A stretch of 64,000 nt of DNA from Apodospora peruviana (lineage: Eukaryota; Ascomycota; Sordariomycetes; Sordariales; Lasiosphaeriaceae): positions 1,302,001 to 1,366,000 of the forward strand of contig JAUEDM010000009.1 in the NCBI GenBank assembly GCA_033439685.1. The letters are read 5' to 3'. The translations under genes were made by a program, and so were the position numbers. Of this stretch, positions 22,452 through 35,400 are shown piece after piece (position 1 is the first letter of the stretch; every line of letters starts with the position of its first letter). Under the pieces are notes generated by a model that was given only the letters and a program-made list of their open reading frames with translations, ran no database searches and was not told where the DNA came from.

Positions 22452-23150
22452 AAGGACCGACGTCTGTTTTCGTTTTTCTAGACTTTTGGTTCGGCTTTCC
22501 ACATAGCATAACTTCGGGAAAGCCAAGATGCCTGTCTCTCTTATCGGTCTCCTATAGAACAAAACCGTGTTATGATGACTGACGATGGTGGGGGAGAGGT
22601 CAAACTCGGCAGGTGGGTATGGCTAGTCTCTAGTTTTTGGTGTTCTTGCGAATCGGATCGTTCAATAGAAACAACAAACCATGTGTAAAAGGGAAAATCT
22701 TGGCCAGGTGTGCTGCCTGTGATTTCGCTGGGCATATCTTGGGAGACACACTCTCTGCGCCACATCTCGCAAAGATACGACAGAGCGATGGAAGAATGAT
22801 GTTCGTTTTCGCAATTAACGAACTAACACCAACCCAGTGCATGCATGGTTAGTGCTACCGAAGTAGTTCCCCTGAAAGCTCACAAACATAAAAAAAAAAA
22901 GCTATAAATTCTATTGTATGTTTGGTGTATTGCGTGAGTGGTGTGTATTGTCTCCCGAATGACGGTACACATACAGCTGCTGCTACTTTCCTCCTCCGCT
23001 CCGGCCAGATACTACCTGAGTACGATAGTGGTGTCAACCAACCAGCCAGCCAGCCTGCTATGCTGCTGGCACTGACTGCATCATCATCAAACAGGCCGTC
23101 CAATCCGTCCCGTTCGGTCGTCGTTATTCATCGTAGTAACCCGCTCTTAA
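22452..23150. other. 3' flanks of PGK1 and SEM1
   Basis: These two genes converge here. The 700 bp hold the 3' untranslated regions. An A-run lies near 22890-22902. No gene is seen. Confidence 0.4.
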
Positions 23151-23578
23151 TCACCGCTTCTTGGACGACTCGACTTTCTTGAGCTCTTCCCTGTTTAACT
23201 GTGTTAGCGAACATGGATTCCGGATGTAGAGCGAACAGGCGAGGGGTATGTTATGTATACTTTAGCTGCGCGGAAAAGTCGTCACTGGTGTCGTCGTCGT
23301 CCCACGATTCCTCCCACAGGTGCTGCGCGGTTTTGTCGGCCGCGGCTTCTGTTTCTTCGGCTGCCCAGTCTAGAAGTCAAGGGTGGTCAGTGTTCGGGTC
23401 AAGCCAATGTGTTGTGGGTGTGGAGGTGGTGGACGGGAGACATACCGTCGACGGGGAAGTCCTCAAACTCGTCGTCCTCTTCGAGCGCTGCGGCCTTCTT
23501 TTGCTCGGTTGGCTGTTGCTGCTCGGGCTGCTGCTTTGCCTCGGACTTGCTGTCGCTCTTGTTTTGTGTTGAGGCCAT
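23151..23578 (-). CDS. SEM1: 26S proteasome complex subunit SEM1/DSS1
   Basis: Three short exons (23578-23446, 23369-23261, 23190-23151) join in phase to 93 residues and are easily missed. The introns of 76 and 70 bp have normal borders, and the second has a GCTAAC branch site. The protein is highly acidic and disordered. It shows the two conserved blocks of Dss1/Sem1, EEDDEFEDFPVDDWAAEE and HLWEESWDDDDTSDDFS, followed by a short helix (AQLKEELKKVESSKKR). It is a stoichiometric subunit of the proteasome lid and also of the TREX-2 mRNA-export complex, with a role in BRCA2-type recombination where that partner exists. The N-terminal Gln-rich stretch is variable in the family. It converges on PGK1. 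Confidence 0.93.
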
Positions 23579-25272
23579 TTTGTTATTTATGGATGTGTTC
23601 CCGTCGGTACGTCTTTTCTGTTGCTCAGTCTCGCTAGTCGGTTCGTCAAGTTATCGTGGGGAGTCGATCGCGGAGGATATCGAGTCAAGAATTAATCGTC
23701 TGTCGAGGTTGGGTTATGGGTGTGTGTGACGTTACTCTGTTCCTTTTTGTTTTCGCAATAGGCCGTGGTTTCTTAATGGGGCGTGCGACTTGGTTGCTTC
23801 ATCAGCAGGCGAGCGATGGTGAATGATGTCCATGCACGCGCCACAAGGAAGTTCGGTTGGATCCGTTCGCGGCGGAAGGACGGGTGCACGGGCCATGCTT
23901 GGCGTGGAGATGGAAACATTACCGCAGTTGTGGTGTATAATACCGGTACCATTCAATGTCAATACGCATAAGGTACGTACAAGACGACTGTGGCCGCGCA
24001 CGACACCCTGTGTAAATCCAACAGTGGCAACGATTCTAGTATATAAGGTCACGGCCAACTTCCTATGTTGATAGGTGAGTTTATGGTTCTTTAGGGATAC
24101 ATTTATGGTCGAATTCGTCGATGAATGAAAACAAACAAGAATCTATCGTTGACTGCCTGTACGGATTAAGATAAGTTCCTTTGGCTCCAACCCTCGCGCT
24201 CAACACCCGACCCAGCCCCAGGGCTCTTTCAACAGGTCATCGTCATTTTCCTCTGGGTTTCTACAACAAACATTCCTTATTCTCCCTCAAATAAACGGCC
24301 TGGTCAATGATAAAACCACCTAATACAGTTTGCTTTCCCAAGTGTCCCCGACGGGTGTGTCGTTGGTCACGTCTCACCGACTTGGTAACGGGTGAGGCTG
24401 AAGATGACGAAGGGTGAGATTACGATCGATTGGTGAGAGTGGACTGGCGTTCAACACAACCGCATTGGGAATGTATGCCATCTTAAAGGCACGGCAAGTA
24501 TGACGCGGATCGAGCCAACAAAGTCGGATGCTCAGATTGGTCAGGGATTGAAAGGACTCAATTATGTCATTTGGAAACGGCCTTGCAGCCTGCCCGCATT
24601 GGGCAGGTAAATTGCGGAGGGAGCATACGTGGTGACATACGAAGATGACATCGATTCTAGTATCAGGGCCCAAAGGATGGAATACCCCTTGGAGACAAAA
24701 ATACGGAATGCAGTCGCAAATTGCTCATGACATCGTCTACCACCTCTGCTTTCCTGCTGCAATTGGAGCGGGTGGGCTGAATCCTAGGCGCACCTCAGCA
24801 ACCCCGCTAACATTGAGGTTCTCAGCGCTGAGCGGGTCTCGACCTGGCCAGGTTCCGCCGCGCCAGCTCCATCCTGCACAGTGCAGTGGGTCATCCAGGC
24901 CCATCTGGGCTTACACCGCGCTCCCACCAGAATTGTGCAGATTGTCCGAACAAGAGGCGACCCCATCCCAGCGGCAGGGTTCTGGGCATCTTACGCTCAA
25001 GAAATTCCTGGCCTTCCTTGCTGGTGAGATTTTGCGACTCCTCTTTCTCCGGACTCGCCGGACTCGACACCGGGCTTGCCGACTTGATTGGGAAATATCT
25101 AGGGAATATCTCTCTCTCTTCCAAAATTGGATCTTGGAAAACTCGCCCATTCTCCGGGGCGTTTGCCTAAATCTGTGTTACCTACCTTGCAGGCTGCACC
25201 CTCGACTCTACCGTCGACCGCCTGCCTCGACGTCGACTCGACTCGGCACGATATCGATCACCGCCAGGCACA
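23579..25272. other. Intergenic between SEM1 and IML2
   Basis: 1.7 kb between two divergent genes. Only short frames without structure are seen. The right 200 bp are C-rich and probably the leader of the IML2 gene. Confidence 0.4.
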
Positions 25273-27956
25273 ATGGCGTCCCTCCGCTCATGGTTCCGCG
25301 GCTCGTCCGTGGCCACCAGCTCGAAAGCGCCCTGCAAAGCCGAAAGCCCCTTACCGAGCCCCAACCCGAGCGTGGTGGCGGTAAACGGGCATGCAAAACC
25401 GCAAAAGACGAGCCGCGCGCAGCAAGAAGTCATCGACATGGAGGAGGCAATGGCGGCGGTCGGCCTGATTATGAATGACGACATTGACGGCGCAGAAGCT
25501 CGGCTGCGATTGCGCGAAGACACCTTCCACCAGCTCGGATTGGGCGTCTCGACCTTCATCCAGTGCATCCTGGGCTTTGAGAAGGACATAATGAACGAAG
25601 CGGCAAGGCTGCTGACCGAGAGCGAGACACGGTCATGGAATGATATGCAAAAGTCCCAGAAGGAAGCCAAGAAGACCCCCGAACCCGGCGAGAGTGGGAC
25701 GTGGGTCGCGAGCAAGATTTACAGCCCAGGGTCTGAGTATGCGCTCGTCCATTCGGAGGCGCAGCTCATGAGCGCCGTAGTCGGCGTCATGCACGAGAGC
25801 CTCACGGAGGCCATAAAGGGGTTTTACAAGCTGCGCAAAGCCTACGTAACGCTCGACGGGATCATGGCCGCCGAGCAGCAGTACCTGAACTCGCTGGGGG
25901 AGGCGGGCGCTGCCACTGTCCCAATTGTACAGATCAATGCGCCTAAGAGGCCGAGTTTTTCCGAAGACATGATGCCCGGTAGTTTTGACGAGACCGAGTT
26001 TGTGGAGTATGAAGACACCGATTCCCCGGCAGTGAACGAGAAGAGAAACAGCGACGAAGAGTTTGTTGACGCTGCCAAGGATGCATCAGGGGCACAAACA
26101 CCAGGGGGCGCACCGCTGGCCAAGCGGGCTGACGCTGGGAAAGGCTCACCTACCACAACAGACGCTGCCGCGGCAGCAGAGCTGAACGAGAAGCTGGGCA
26201 ACCTCGCTCTCTCTGACGCCGACCTTTCAACCCTCCAAGTCCCCTCCAATTCTCGGGGCCCTTCCTCGCGCGCCGGGTCTGCCAATGGAGATAAACCCTC
26301 CAACCTCGACCACCTCAACAAATTTGGCGCCGACAGAACGCACTTTACCTCCCCGGTCGACATCTTTGTCCACAGCGGCGCCAGTATGTGCTACGGAACC
26401 CTGCTGCTGCTGCTCTCCATGGTCCCGCCCGCCTTTTCCAAACTCCTTTACGTCATCGGCTTCAAAGGCGACCGCGACAGGGGTGTGCGCATGCTTTGGC
26501 AGTCGACCAAGTACGACAACCTGAACGGCGCCATGGCCGGCTTGATCCTGCTGCAATACTACAACGCCTTCCTCGGGTTCGCCGACATCATGCCCTGCGA
26601 CCAGGACGTCCAGGAGTTCTCCAAGCTGTCCGACCCGGAAAACGGCGGCGTCGCGGCAGGGATCGAGGTGGTCGGCTTCCCGAAGGAGGAATGCTCCGCC
26701 CTGCTGGCCGAGATGCGCACGCGCTACCCGGACTCGCGGCTCTGGAAGATGGAGGAGGCGCGCGTGCTGGCCAACTCCAAGAAGCTCCACGAGGCGATCG
26801 AGCTGCTCAAGGCCAACACGGACAGCAAGATGCGCCAGATTCAGGCGCTCAACAACTTTGAGCTCAGCATGAACTCCATGTACGTCATGGACTGGGCCGC
26901 CATGGTCGACAATTTTCTCAGGTGCATCGAGCTCAACAACTGGAGCCACGCGCTGTACTACTACATCGCCGGCTGCGCGGAGCTGGAGAGCTACCGCGAT
27001 GCGTTCCACCGCGCGGCGGCGTTGTCGGGTGACGAGAGAGGGACTGCCGCGGCGGATGCTAAGAAGCACAAAGCGCGCGCGGAGGAGTACTTCCGAAAGG
27101 CGCCCACGGTCGCGGGCAGGAAGCGCTTCATGGCGCGCCAGCTGCCCTTCGAGGTGTTTGTGTGCCGCAAGTTGCAGAAGTGGGAGGAGCGGGCCAAGGC
27201 GCTGGGCGGGTTGGATCTGGCGGACGCGGTCGGCGTCAGCCCGGCCATGGAGATGATTTACCTCTGGAACGGGACGAAGCGCATGTCGGCGCCGCTGCTG
27301 GAACGGGCGCGCGGCTATCTGGCGTGGGACCGGTGCACCGCAGGCTCGGCGGCGAACGTGGCCAAGATCAAGGAAGAAGAGGACGAGCTGGCGGTGCACG
27401 CGCTGACCGAGAGTGCGCTATTAAGGCAGCTGGGCAGGAGTGCGGAGGCGAGGGCGCTGGTGGAGCCGCTTTTGACCATGGATAAGTACGTCTTTTCTCT
27501 CCGTCTTGAAAGACTTTAACTTCTCGAGACCCATAATCTAACTTGTTGGATAATAGAACCAAGTTCAAAGGCGCCACCCGCGACGATTACTGCCAGGCCG
27601 CCGCGCACTACGAAATCGCGGCCGTGGCTTGGATGGAAGCCTGCAGCCCGGAAGCTTGGCCGTCTCCAACCACTGAGGCAGTCCCAGAATCGGACCGCGC
27701 TTCAATCGCTGCTGCTTCCATTGCTTCCAAAGCGGAATCGAAGAAATCGGCTGGTGGTGGTGGTGCTGCTGCCGCTGCTGCATCGGTTGAGGATTCAGTC
27801 GAGGCGTTCCGTCGGCAAAAGACCGACGAATGCCAGGAGTATCTGGAAAAGGTTGCAAAGTGGGAGAGCTTTGTGCTGGACGCGAGGTTTGGCATGCGCG
27901 TCCAGGCTGGCGTGGATAGTGTCAAGTGGTTGAAGGGCAAGAAGGGCTGGGCGTGA
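25273..27956 (+). CDS. IML2: IML2/TTC39-family protein
   Basis: Two exons (25273-27485, 27557-27956) give 870 residues. The N-terminal block around DMEEAMAAVGLIMNDDIDGA and FIQCILGFEKDIMNEAA is typical of the IML2/TTC39 family. So are the later segments YGTLLLLLSMVPPAFSKLL, GFKGDRDRGVRMLWQ and ALYYYIAGCAELESYRDA. The C-terminal half is made of helical TPR-like repeats. Residues about 240-350 are a low-complexity, Ala/Ser-rich linker. Yeast Iml2 associates with mitochondria and lipid droplets and helps clear protein inclusions; a similar role is inferred. A second Ala-rich stretch near residue 810 interrupts the last repeat and is probably disordered. Length and exon phase look normal. Confidence 0.88.
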
Positions 27957-28670
27957 GGCTTTTTTTCTTTTAGACTTATATATGGTTTTATTCTGGGCTG
28001 GTCCAGTCCAACATAGAAGGGGGAAAGGGCTGGGATAGAAGATCAACTCTTTATCCCACCTGTTTTGATGCACATACACGCGTTGGACAAACGGTTAGCT
28101 GCCTTGCTTGATATGGGTAGACGGTATTTCTGGGGATTCAGTCTGGCGTTTTGTGCGAAGACGGGCATATTTATATTGTAGACTTATTATTCGGGGGTTA
28201 GACTCAATAAAGGCTTAGGATAGATGGGTTCATATTATTTCATCATCGGTACTACATCACTTTTATGTTTTCTTTGGTGAAGTACCTAGACAGCAGGCCG
28301 TTTCGTAGAGGTCTGCCTGTCATGATATCATGCAAAGAACAAAGAAAAAAAGAAATCACAAACAGATGATAGGAAATTGCAGGTCAGAAAGAAACTGCAA
28401 AAGACAGGAAAAAGGCGAGTGAGTACCAGAATCATATAATTCTCCCATCGAAAGGGCCAAAGACAATAACATAGTTCCTGGGGTATCATTATCTTTCCAA
28501 AAACCCAAACCTGCTCCTTCAAAGCAGCGCTAACAGCGTCGAACAAAAAGCTCAGCCAGAAAGTAGGTACTGGTCCAGGAAGCCACCTAATAATCCGAAC
28601 CCAAAGACCAAAAAACCTGAAGCCCAAACCAAAGAAATCACAGCAAATATAACCAACCAACTTCAACTAC
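27957..28670. other. Converging 3' flanks
   Basis: This lies between the convergent IML2 and hydroxylase-like genes. It is AT-rich and has no supported gene. Confidence 0.4.
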
Positions 28671-29702
28671 TTAGTAATCCATATTCCTCGGCCGAGATTT
28701 CCTTGCGCTCCTCCTGAGCCCATTTATCCCATTCTGCAACATATTCCCCGCACCATCCGCCGTTCTATTTCCCCTTTCTTTTACCTGGTGTTTTTCGGCT
28801 TCATCGTGAAGATCCGCCATGACATCTTTGCCCAGACTCGTCCCGTGGATCCAGTCCAACACGCCCCAGCACCCAAAGTTCCCCCCTGTCGGTCTGCAGT
28901 AGTGCAGCGCGCTGCGGCGGGCAATACCGCCCATGATTATGCCGGGTACGACGGTGTAGCCGGACATGGACAGGGTCTCCTCGAGCGTTGCCAAGACGAC
29001 GAACAGCATGAACGTGAGCAGGTGGAGGTTGTCATGGTGCAGCGCGAGGGCGGGCAGGTACAGCGGTATGAAGCGGTGCAGCAAGAAGGGAAGGGGGTTG
29101 TCGGCCATAAGCAGCAAGGAAAAGGGCGCGGCGCGGCGGGCGTGCGCGTTGCAGCTGTGCCATGAGGCGATTTGTTTGGTGGTGGCTGTCTTGGACTGGG
29201 CACCGTGGAGGATGTAGCGGTGGATGTAGTAGGTCAGAACCTCGCGGGCGGTAAAGAGCAGCGCGATGTGCTTGATGATTTGGAAGGGCAAGGGGAGGGT
29301 GGTGGAGGTCCGGAAGATGGGCGTGTCGAGGAAATAGGTGAGGCTGAGGGAGAGACCGGTCTGCAGCGCGGACTCGAGCGCGAGGTTGACGAGGGCGAGC
29401 CCGAGGAGTTTGGATAGGGCCTGGGCGTCGCGGGGCGGGAGGGCGGACGCGCCGTTGAACTTTATGGTCTCGGCGAGGGAGGGTAGTAAGGTGTCGAAGA
29501 GGAGAAAGAAGAGGGACGGGACGAGCCAGAAGACTATGCGCACGGCGGTGACGCCGATCAGCTCGATTTTGAGGGGTGAATGGCTCAGCACTAGGGTCGA
29601 CCAGGTCATGTAGAAGAAGAGCAGGTTCATCGAGGTCGACCATGATGTGAGAGAAGCGGAGAAGAAGTAGGACGCGATGGGGAGGGAGAGTAGGAGGTCC
29701 AT
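28671..29702 (-). CDS. Fatty acid hydroxylase/sterol desaturase-like membrane protein, His boxes divergent
   Basis: Single-exon gene of 343 residues, started at ATG 29702 (MDLLLSLPIA); the three codons before it begin with GTG. Several hydrophobic helices and the fold signature of the fatty acid hydroxylase superfamily are visible. Box 1 is YYIHRYILHG (HX4H) and box 2 is WHSCNAHARRAAPFSLL. The third region is ALHYCRP...GNFGCWGVLDWIHGT, where active members have an HXXHH motif before the GNFG/GNYG...LD...GT signature. Box 1 is intact, box 2 lacks the usual HH pair, and box 3 keeps a single His. The di-iron site therefore looks incomplete, and the protein may not be a classical hydroxylase. It is probably in the ER membrane. 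The C-terminal 50 residues are basic. Confidence 0.75.
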   Translation of the reverse strand: MDLLLSLPIASYFFSASLTSWSTSMNLLFFYMTWSTLVLSHSPLKIELIGVTAVRIVFWLVPSLFFLLFDTLLPSLAETIKFNGASALPPRDAQALSKLLGLALVNLALESALQTGLSLSLTYFLDTPIFRTSTTLPLPFQIIKHIALLFTAREVLTYYIHRYILHGAQSKTATTKQIASWHSCNAHARRAAPFSLLLMADNPLPFLLHRFIPLYLPALALHHDNLHLLTFMLFVVLATLEETLSMSGYTVVPGIIMGGIARRSALHYCRPTGGNFGCWGVLDWIHGTSLGKDVMADLHDEAEKHQVKERGNRTADGAGNMLQNGINGLRRSARKSRPRNMDY

Positions 29703-32437
29703 CTTGTTCACAATGGTCGGTAGGTACCGGCTAATGTGAATATAATTCAGGGGTTTCGCAACGTAATGTCGTCTTGTATTTGTTGATGTTGATCAAGATG
29801 GAGGAGCAGTTGTTGGTTGAACAGTAAATGGTTTAACAGATGCTTCACCCACACTCATATATACAACTTGAAAATGGCAATAGCAGTACTAGGAAGGCTG
29901 CCTCATTGGAATCGTACCGTTGAAGGTGTGCCACGGCGCCGTTCAGCCATCGCGGTGGGCGCGCGACCGTATCGTCATGTTCCAAGTCCAGACAGCCGAT
30001 GACGTAGGTGCTGAGAGCTCAAAGGGCGGTCTGCACTGGCAGAATCTCTCGCCTTGTCCCGTGTGGTCAGGGGATACGGATATTGATCGATGCGTTCAAC
30101 GACAGACAAATTCTTACCCTATCGCGTTTTGTGGTGTGATTTCTGGATAATACTCCACTGAATATCATCGGAGATTGGGGGTTAGCGGTTCGTTGAGGGT
30201 TCTTTCAACTCACCAAAGCCCGGGCCAATGCTCTCTCTCCTTTGCTGCCTCGAAGCCCGATAGAGTACGGAATATTGAGTGAAACAATGCCACAAGGACG
30301 GGCGTCTTCTTGTATCAAGAACTCAATACCAAACTGACTAACGTACACCATCCTGTCGGGTTGAGGTCAGAAGTTGATATGTATTTCAACTTCAACATCA
30401 CGGCTGACGTTGTTATCCCGACGTTGTTTCCAGAGCCTCGGGTCGGCCATCTCCTTAATCTCGACAATAAAGACGACCGTAACAGTTTTATGCGATTGTT
30501 TGGTGATGGTTTGTTAGCAGGGGGGCTTCAACGAAATTAATAGCTGACGCGTTAATGACCAGGTCGTAATGGCCAAATTTTAGGGGTTGCGCGCAAGGGA
30601 CACAGGACCAAAATTGAGATGCGGCGTCTCATTCTTCTGTCGTTCACGATGGAGACGAATGGACGGTTGGGTTTGATATCGTTCAATCGTGTATTCCCCT
30701 CAGCTCAAAGCAGCAGAGGCAACTTCAACCGAGACGATTTGAAGGGAATGACCGGAAGTATGGCACGGACCACCAGTGGAAAGAGCACCTGCCGTTCGCT
30801 CGGACCCTTATGGACACTTCCGGCTTGTGTGAGTGTGTCGACATGTCGTGACACCTCGGCCACATAAATACCAATCGACGATACCGATTCCTCCCCCTGA
30901 GGTTCTCCTGTGTGAAAGGGGTTGAAAGCTGATCTTTCTCGTGGTTTCCTCGCGCGTAGCTCGCTTTGATAGAATATGCTCTTGGCCAATGGAATTGCTC
31001 CTCGCATGTGTTTCTTTTGAGAACTGCGCTGTTAGTTAGTTGTCTGCAGGTTCGGTCAGTGAGCGCATAGCACAGATTTGCTTCTTGAGCCGGACGGGAG
31101 GATCCGAGAACGCAAGAAAGGGTAACGGATGAAGGCTTTCAACAAAGCTGTTCCCGTCTTTCCAGAAGCAATTCCCGTCCCGAGCTTGCCCTGTTCACGG
31201 CGCAAGGATTCTCCACACGAAACACCACCAGCCTTTGTTGGGAATTGGTTCACGCGTGCCATTCGACCATCCCGCCAGCCGAGACAAGAGACCCAATATC
31301 TGCACACTTTAAACCTATATGGCCATTGTCAACGGCACCGTAGCAGCAAACCAGAGTTGTTGGAGTCTGATGCATGCCGGGAGTTGTTGGTCTCTTTTCA
31401 CAATCCAGACTTGTTGGGTTCAAGCGGCAAAGTTCAGCTGCTTCGTGGGGGGTGGATGGCCAGAGAGGGGCAAGCTGCAGGCATGATGGGGAACGGCCAC
31501 TGCAGTGCAAGCGAAACAGATTGGCCAGCACAAAACTGAATGTCAATTGTGCAAATGCAATTGGCCAATTCAGGGGTTCAAAAGAGGGGATCGGTCATAG
31601 GTCGAGGAGTGTCTGTGAGGAGATCCAATGTTAGTTGAAGCGTATCTGTGCCGGCGCAGCACTATCACCGGACGAGATTTATGGCAAGGAAATATTCCGT
31701 AAAACTGAAAACAACGCGCACAGTCCCATCCCCATCAAAATGTCTCCGCCCGTTCAAGTCAATCCCTTATTTCCTCCCCCGTCCCGATCCTCGTGCTCGG
31801 GTTCCTAACCAGTTCAGGGTCGTCCCTGAAATCCGAATCGACCTCCACTTTGAAGCTGCAGCTTCACTGCAGATTTACGGAGCTTCTTCCATTTCACATT
31901 GCATCTATCGTCTCTCGGCGCGCAACCAATGCTGCTGCTACTGCAGGCAATCACCTCCGCCCGACAGCATTTTTGGTGGCTCTCGCAACGTGCTGGCATG
32001 GACTGAAACCTCTCGCATCTGCACGCCGCCTTTGCTGGAACAGGATAAGGCCCCAAGGCGCGGTCTTACCGTCAATGCTCGACACACATCACGCAGTTCC
32101 TCCAACCACTCCTGCGCGGTCAATCGCATTTGGCATTGGCGACGCTTCGACCGCCGTCCACTACCGGGTACCTTGGGTAAACAGGTCCCGGACCGATCGA
32201 CGTTGTACACAATTCCCGATCCGCGTCCGACTTCCCTCCTTGCAGACGAAGGCTTGCATCTGCAGGCGGTAGTCTGAACAATTAGCCGTACCATACCCAA
32301 ACATACTGTGCACATCAGCAGCCCTGACACAGTCTGTACGCACGAGTGAGACTGTCGACGACTCCACACCTTTCTTCTACCGGGCTTACGCGCGATATAT
32401 TCCTTTATCTGGCGTGCCGCCGCCGCCGCCCGCCGTA
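29703..32437. other. Long gene-free region
   Basis: 2.7 kb between divergent genes with only short, unstructured frames on both strands. It must contain both promoters and possibly a long leader of the hydrolase gene. No RNA gene, repeat or transposon remnant was recognised. Confidence 0.4.
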
Positions 32438-35400
32438 ATGGATCCCTCCTCGCTATCCGCCGTACCTCCTATTCCCCGGAGGTCCCGCGAGCGAGACCAT
32501 AGTAGCCGGCCCCGCGACCAAGATCGAGATCGGCCTCAGCCTTCTTCGCGCCGGCGCAACGCTCCCCCCGCCATATCGACTCACGACACCGCTCGGGACC
32601 GAAATCACGAAGACGTTTTTCACGACTGGTCCGATCGAGACCGCGAGCGATACGTAGATCGCTACCTCCGAGATCGAGATCCCGAGAAACCTGCCCCGGT
32701 TTCGGCTGGCTCCCCGGAAGTGATATCATCCCTGATCACGTCTCTGTCTGCCATCTCGCGGCCATTGAGCAATCACTTCGACGGTCCCAACTACTTCAAC
32801 CTGACTGGAACGCGCAGTCCCCATAATCTTTCGGTTCCCGGCTCACCCACGGGCGGGGGTTCGTTCGGTGTTGATTACGGCGCATTTTCGCAACCTTCTC
32901 TCGGCGACCTGCGCGACGAAGACGTCCCGTTAGACGAACTTGCTGCGAGCGCCCCTGTCATCCGAACCTCGAAGCCCCCAAGCGGATTTTCGCCTCTGAC
33001 TGCCCCCAAGTCGCCAAAAAGTCCCAGCAATCGGGATGCCTCCGGTCTGAGGAGTTTACTTTCTCGAGGAGGCAGCAGCGGTGCTCTTTCGCGGCCATCG
33101 AGCAAAGGCTCTCTGGCATCGGGAGCTGAGAGCATCGGAAAGCTGAGTATCGAGCGTGGCAACGAACCTACATCGCCTGGCGCGGACACAAACGCCTTGA
33201 AGAGACAGAAGTCTGTCGACAGCTGGGGCAAAAAGAACGGGCGGAATCAGCGTGGTTTGATGTACATGAGCAGTAAGGAACAGCTGCGAGAGAAAGAAGC
33301 TGAGAAGAAGCGAGCAAGCATCGGCGCTGTGGGCGGAAACGCAAACGGGCTGGCTTCGCCGAGCCTGAACTCAGCTTCTCGTCTGGATCCGCTTTCCGCA
33401 GAGTCCATCATCAACGAGGAGCCGCATAGCGAATCTCCGCTTAGCCCGGAGCGGACCAGCCTCAGTGTTGAGGGCTCAAACCACCCTGCGACGAGTCCAC
33501 GACACATACCAACCCGGGATTCATCGCTGAGGAAAACCAGCAGCAGTGGAAAGAGGTCATCTGCACGGGCATCTCGAACATCCAAGCGAGACGGCGACGG
33601 CGCGAACGATACCATTCACGAGATTGACGAGCCCAGCAGCGGCCTCCGTAACTCGCGCAGTGATACCGCCAGGCACAGGCAAAACACTGCGAAACGGGAC
33701 GAGTTCGATCCACTCAGGCTGTCAGCAGACTTGCCTCGGGCCAACTCGACAACTCTCAGCAAACCGCGACCTGATATCTACAGCACGAGCCCGTCTACAC
33801 CCTCTGCCGCCATGTTTCCCGATATGGAAGATGATGACGATGGTGCACCTTCCCCAGCGATCGCGCAGGGTCGTCGCCGAGATCGTGAAGTCAGTGCGGA
33901 TGCGCGACATAGACGGCGATCTGGCCACCTCACGCCGGATGCTCATGGATACGCCAGCGGCTATGGCAGCGAAACTGGGGGTGGGGGAGTGAAGCTGAAG
34001 CGAAGCAGCAGCAAGCTCAAGCGCCTCTCCGCAAGCCCTAACCCCAGCAAGACGTCCGACCACGGCGCCGGCGCCCGTGGAAGCACACACAGTGACCAAC
34101 CGCATATTGCCTACGAAAGACCAAGAAGCGCCGATAGTGTCGACGATGCGGTTGAAAGTTATCTATGCAGTCCAAGGCTGAGCCAAAAGATCCGCCATCC
34201 TCAGACCGGCCGGGTGATTAGCTTCAGCGAGGTTGGCGATCCAAACGGAAGCGCTGTCTTCTGCTGTGTCGGTATGGGGCTGACAAGATACATCACGGCG
34301 TTTTACGACGAACTGGCATTGACACTCAAGTTACGATTGATCACGCCTGACCGCCCTGGCGTAGGGGATAGTGAGCCTTACGCGGAGGGTACTGCGACGC
34401 CTTTAGGATGGCCTGGTACGCTTTATGTTTCACCTCTCCCTTATTGCTGGACGCCCGACTTTACTGACCTTGTGTGTTTTATAGATGACGTTTATGCCAT
34501 TTGCCAATCCCTAAAAATCACCAAATTCTCCATCCTAGCCCACTCTGCTGGCGCCATCTATGCTCTGGCGACGGCGCTCCGTATGCCCCAGCACATTCGT
34601 GGCAGGATACATCTGCTCGCACCTTGGATTCCCCCATCTCAGATGAGTGTGTTTGGAGCTAGTGCGGCGACACCGCTGCCGCCCACGAACGCGATACCGA
34701 CCAGTCAGAAGATCCTCAGAGCTCTTCCGACACCTTTTTTGAAGGCTGCCAACAGCAGCTTTATGACTGCGACAAGCTCCAGTATCACGAGCTCGTTACC
34801 AAAGCAAAAGAGAGCTAAGCGGGAAAAGAAGAGCAATGCGGCTGCAGCCGCCAAGGAGGCAAAGGAAAAGGCTGCAAACCACGGAATCGACAACAAGGAA
34901 AACCACGGATCGAAGGACGTCCCTCACACGCAAGCAGCCGATGAGGATATGGACCGCATCCGCCCCACAGGAACTGCGCCTACGACGATGGGTCCGACCA
35001 GCAACGGCCACCGCCACAACCGTTCTAATTCCTCCTCGCAGCATCTTTCGCGGCGGCAGTCGGAAAAGGACGAGCACATTCTTTCGGCTGCTGCTATGCT
35101 TGCCGACTCGCAGCTTGCCGACCGCGAGCGCCAGCAGACGTACGACAACCGGCTCACGCACGCCATCTGGCAACTGGCGACAACCGGCGCGAACCCGGCT
35201 GTGGACTTGCTTGTGTGTCTGGAGAGAAGACATACCATTGGTTTCCGCTACGTCGACATCACCAGGCCGGTTGTGATTCACCATGGCAGCCGGGACACGC
35301 GTGTGCCGGTTGAGAATGTCCGGTGGCTAGGCAAGACGATGCGTCGGTGCGAGGTTCGCGTGCTCGAGGGCGAGGGACACGGTCTGATGGCGAGCGCGCA

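Noticed and set aside
26227..27399. Long antisense frame within IML2
   Set aside because: It mirrors the biased codons of the IML2 coding strand and has low-complexity His/Arg/Leu content; a shadow.
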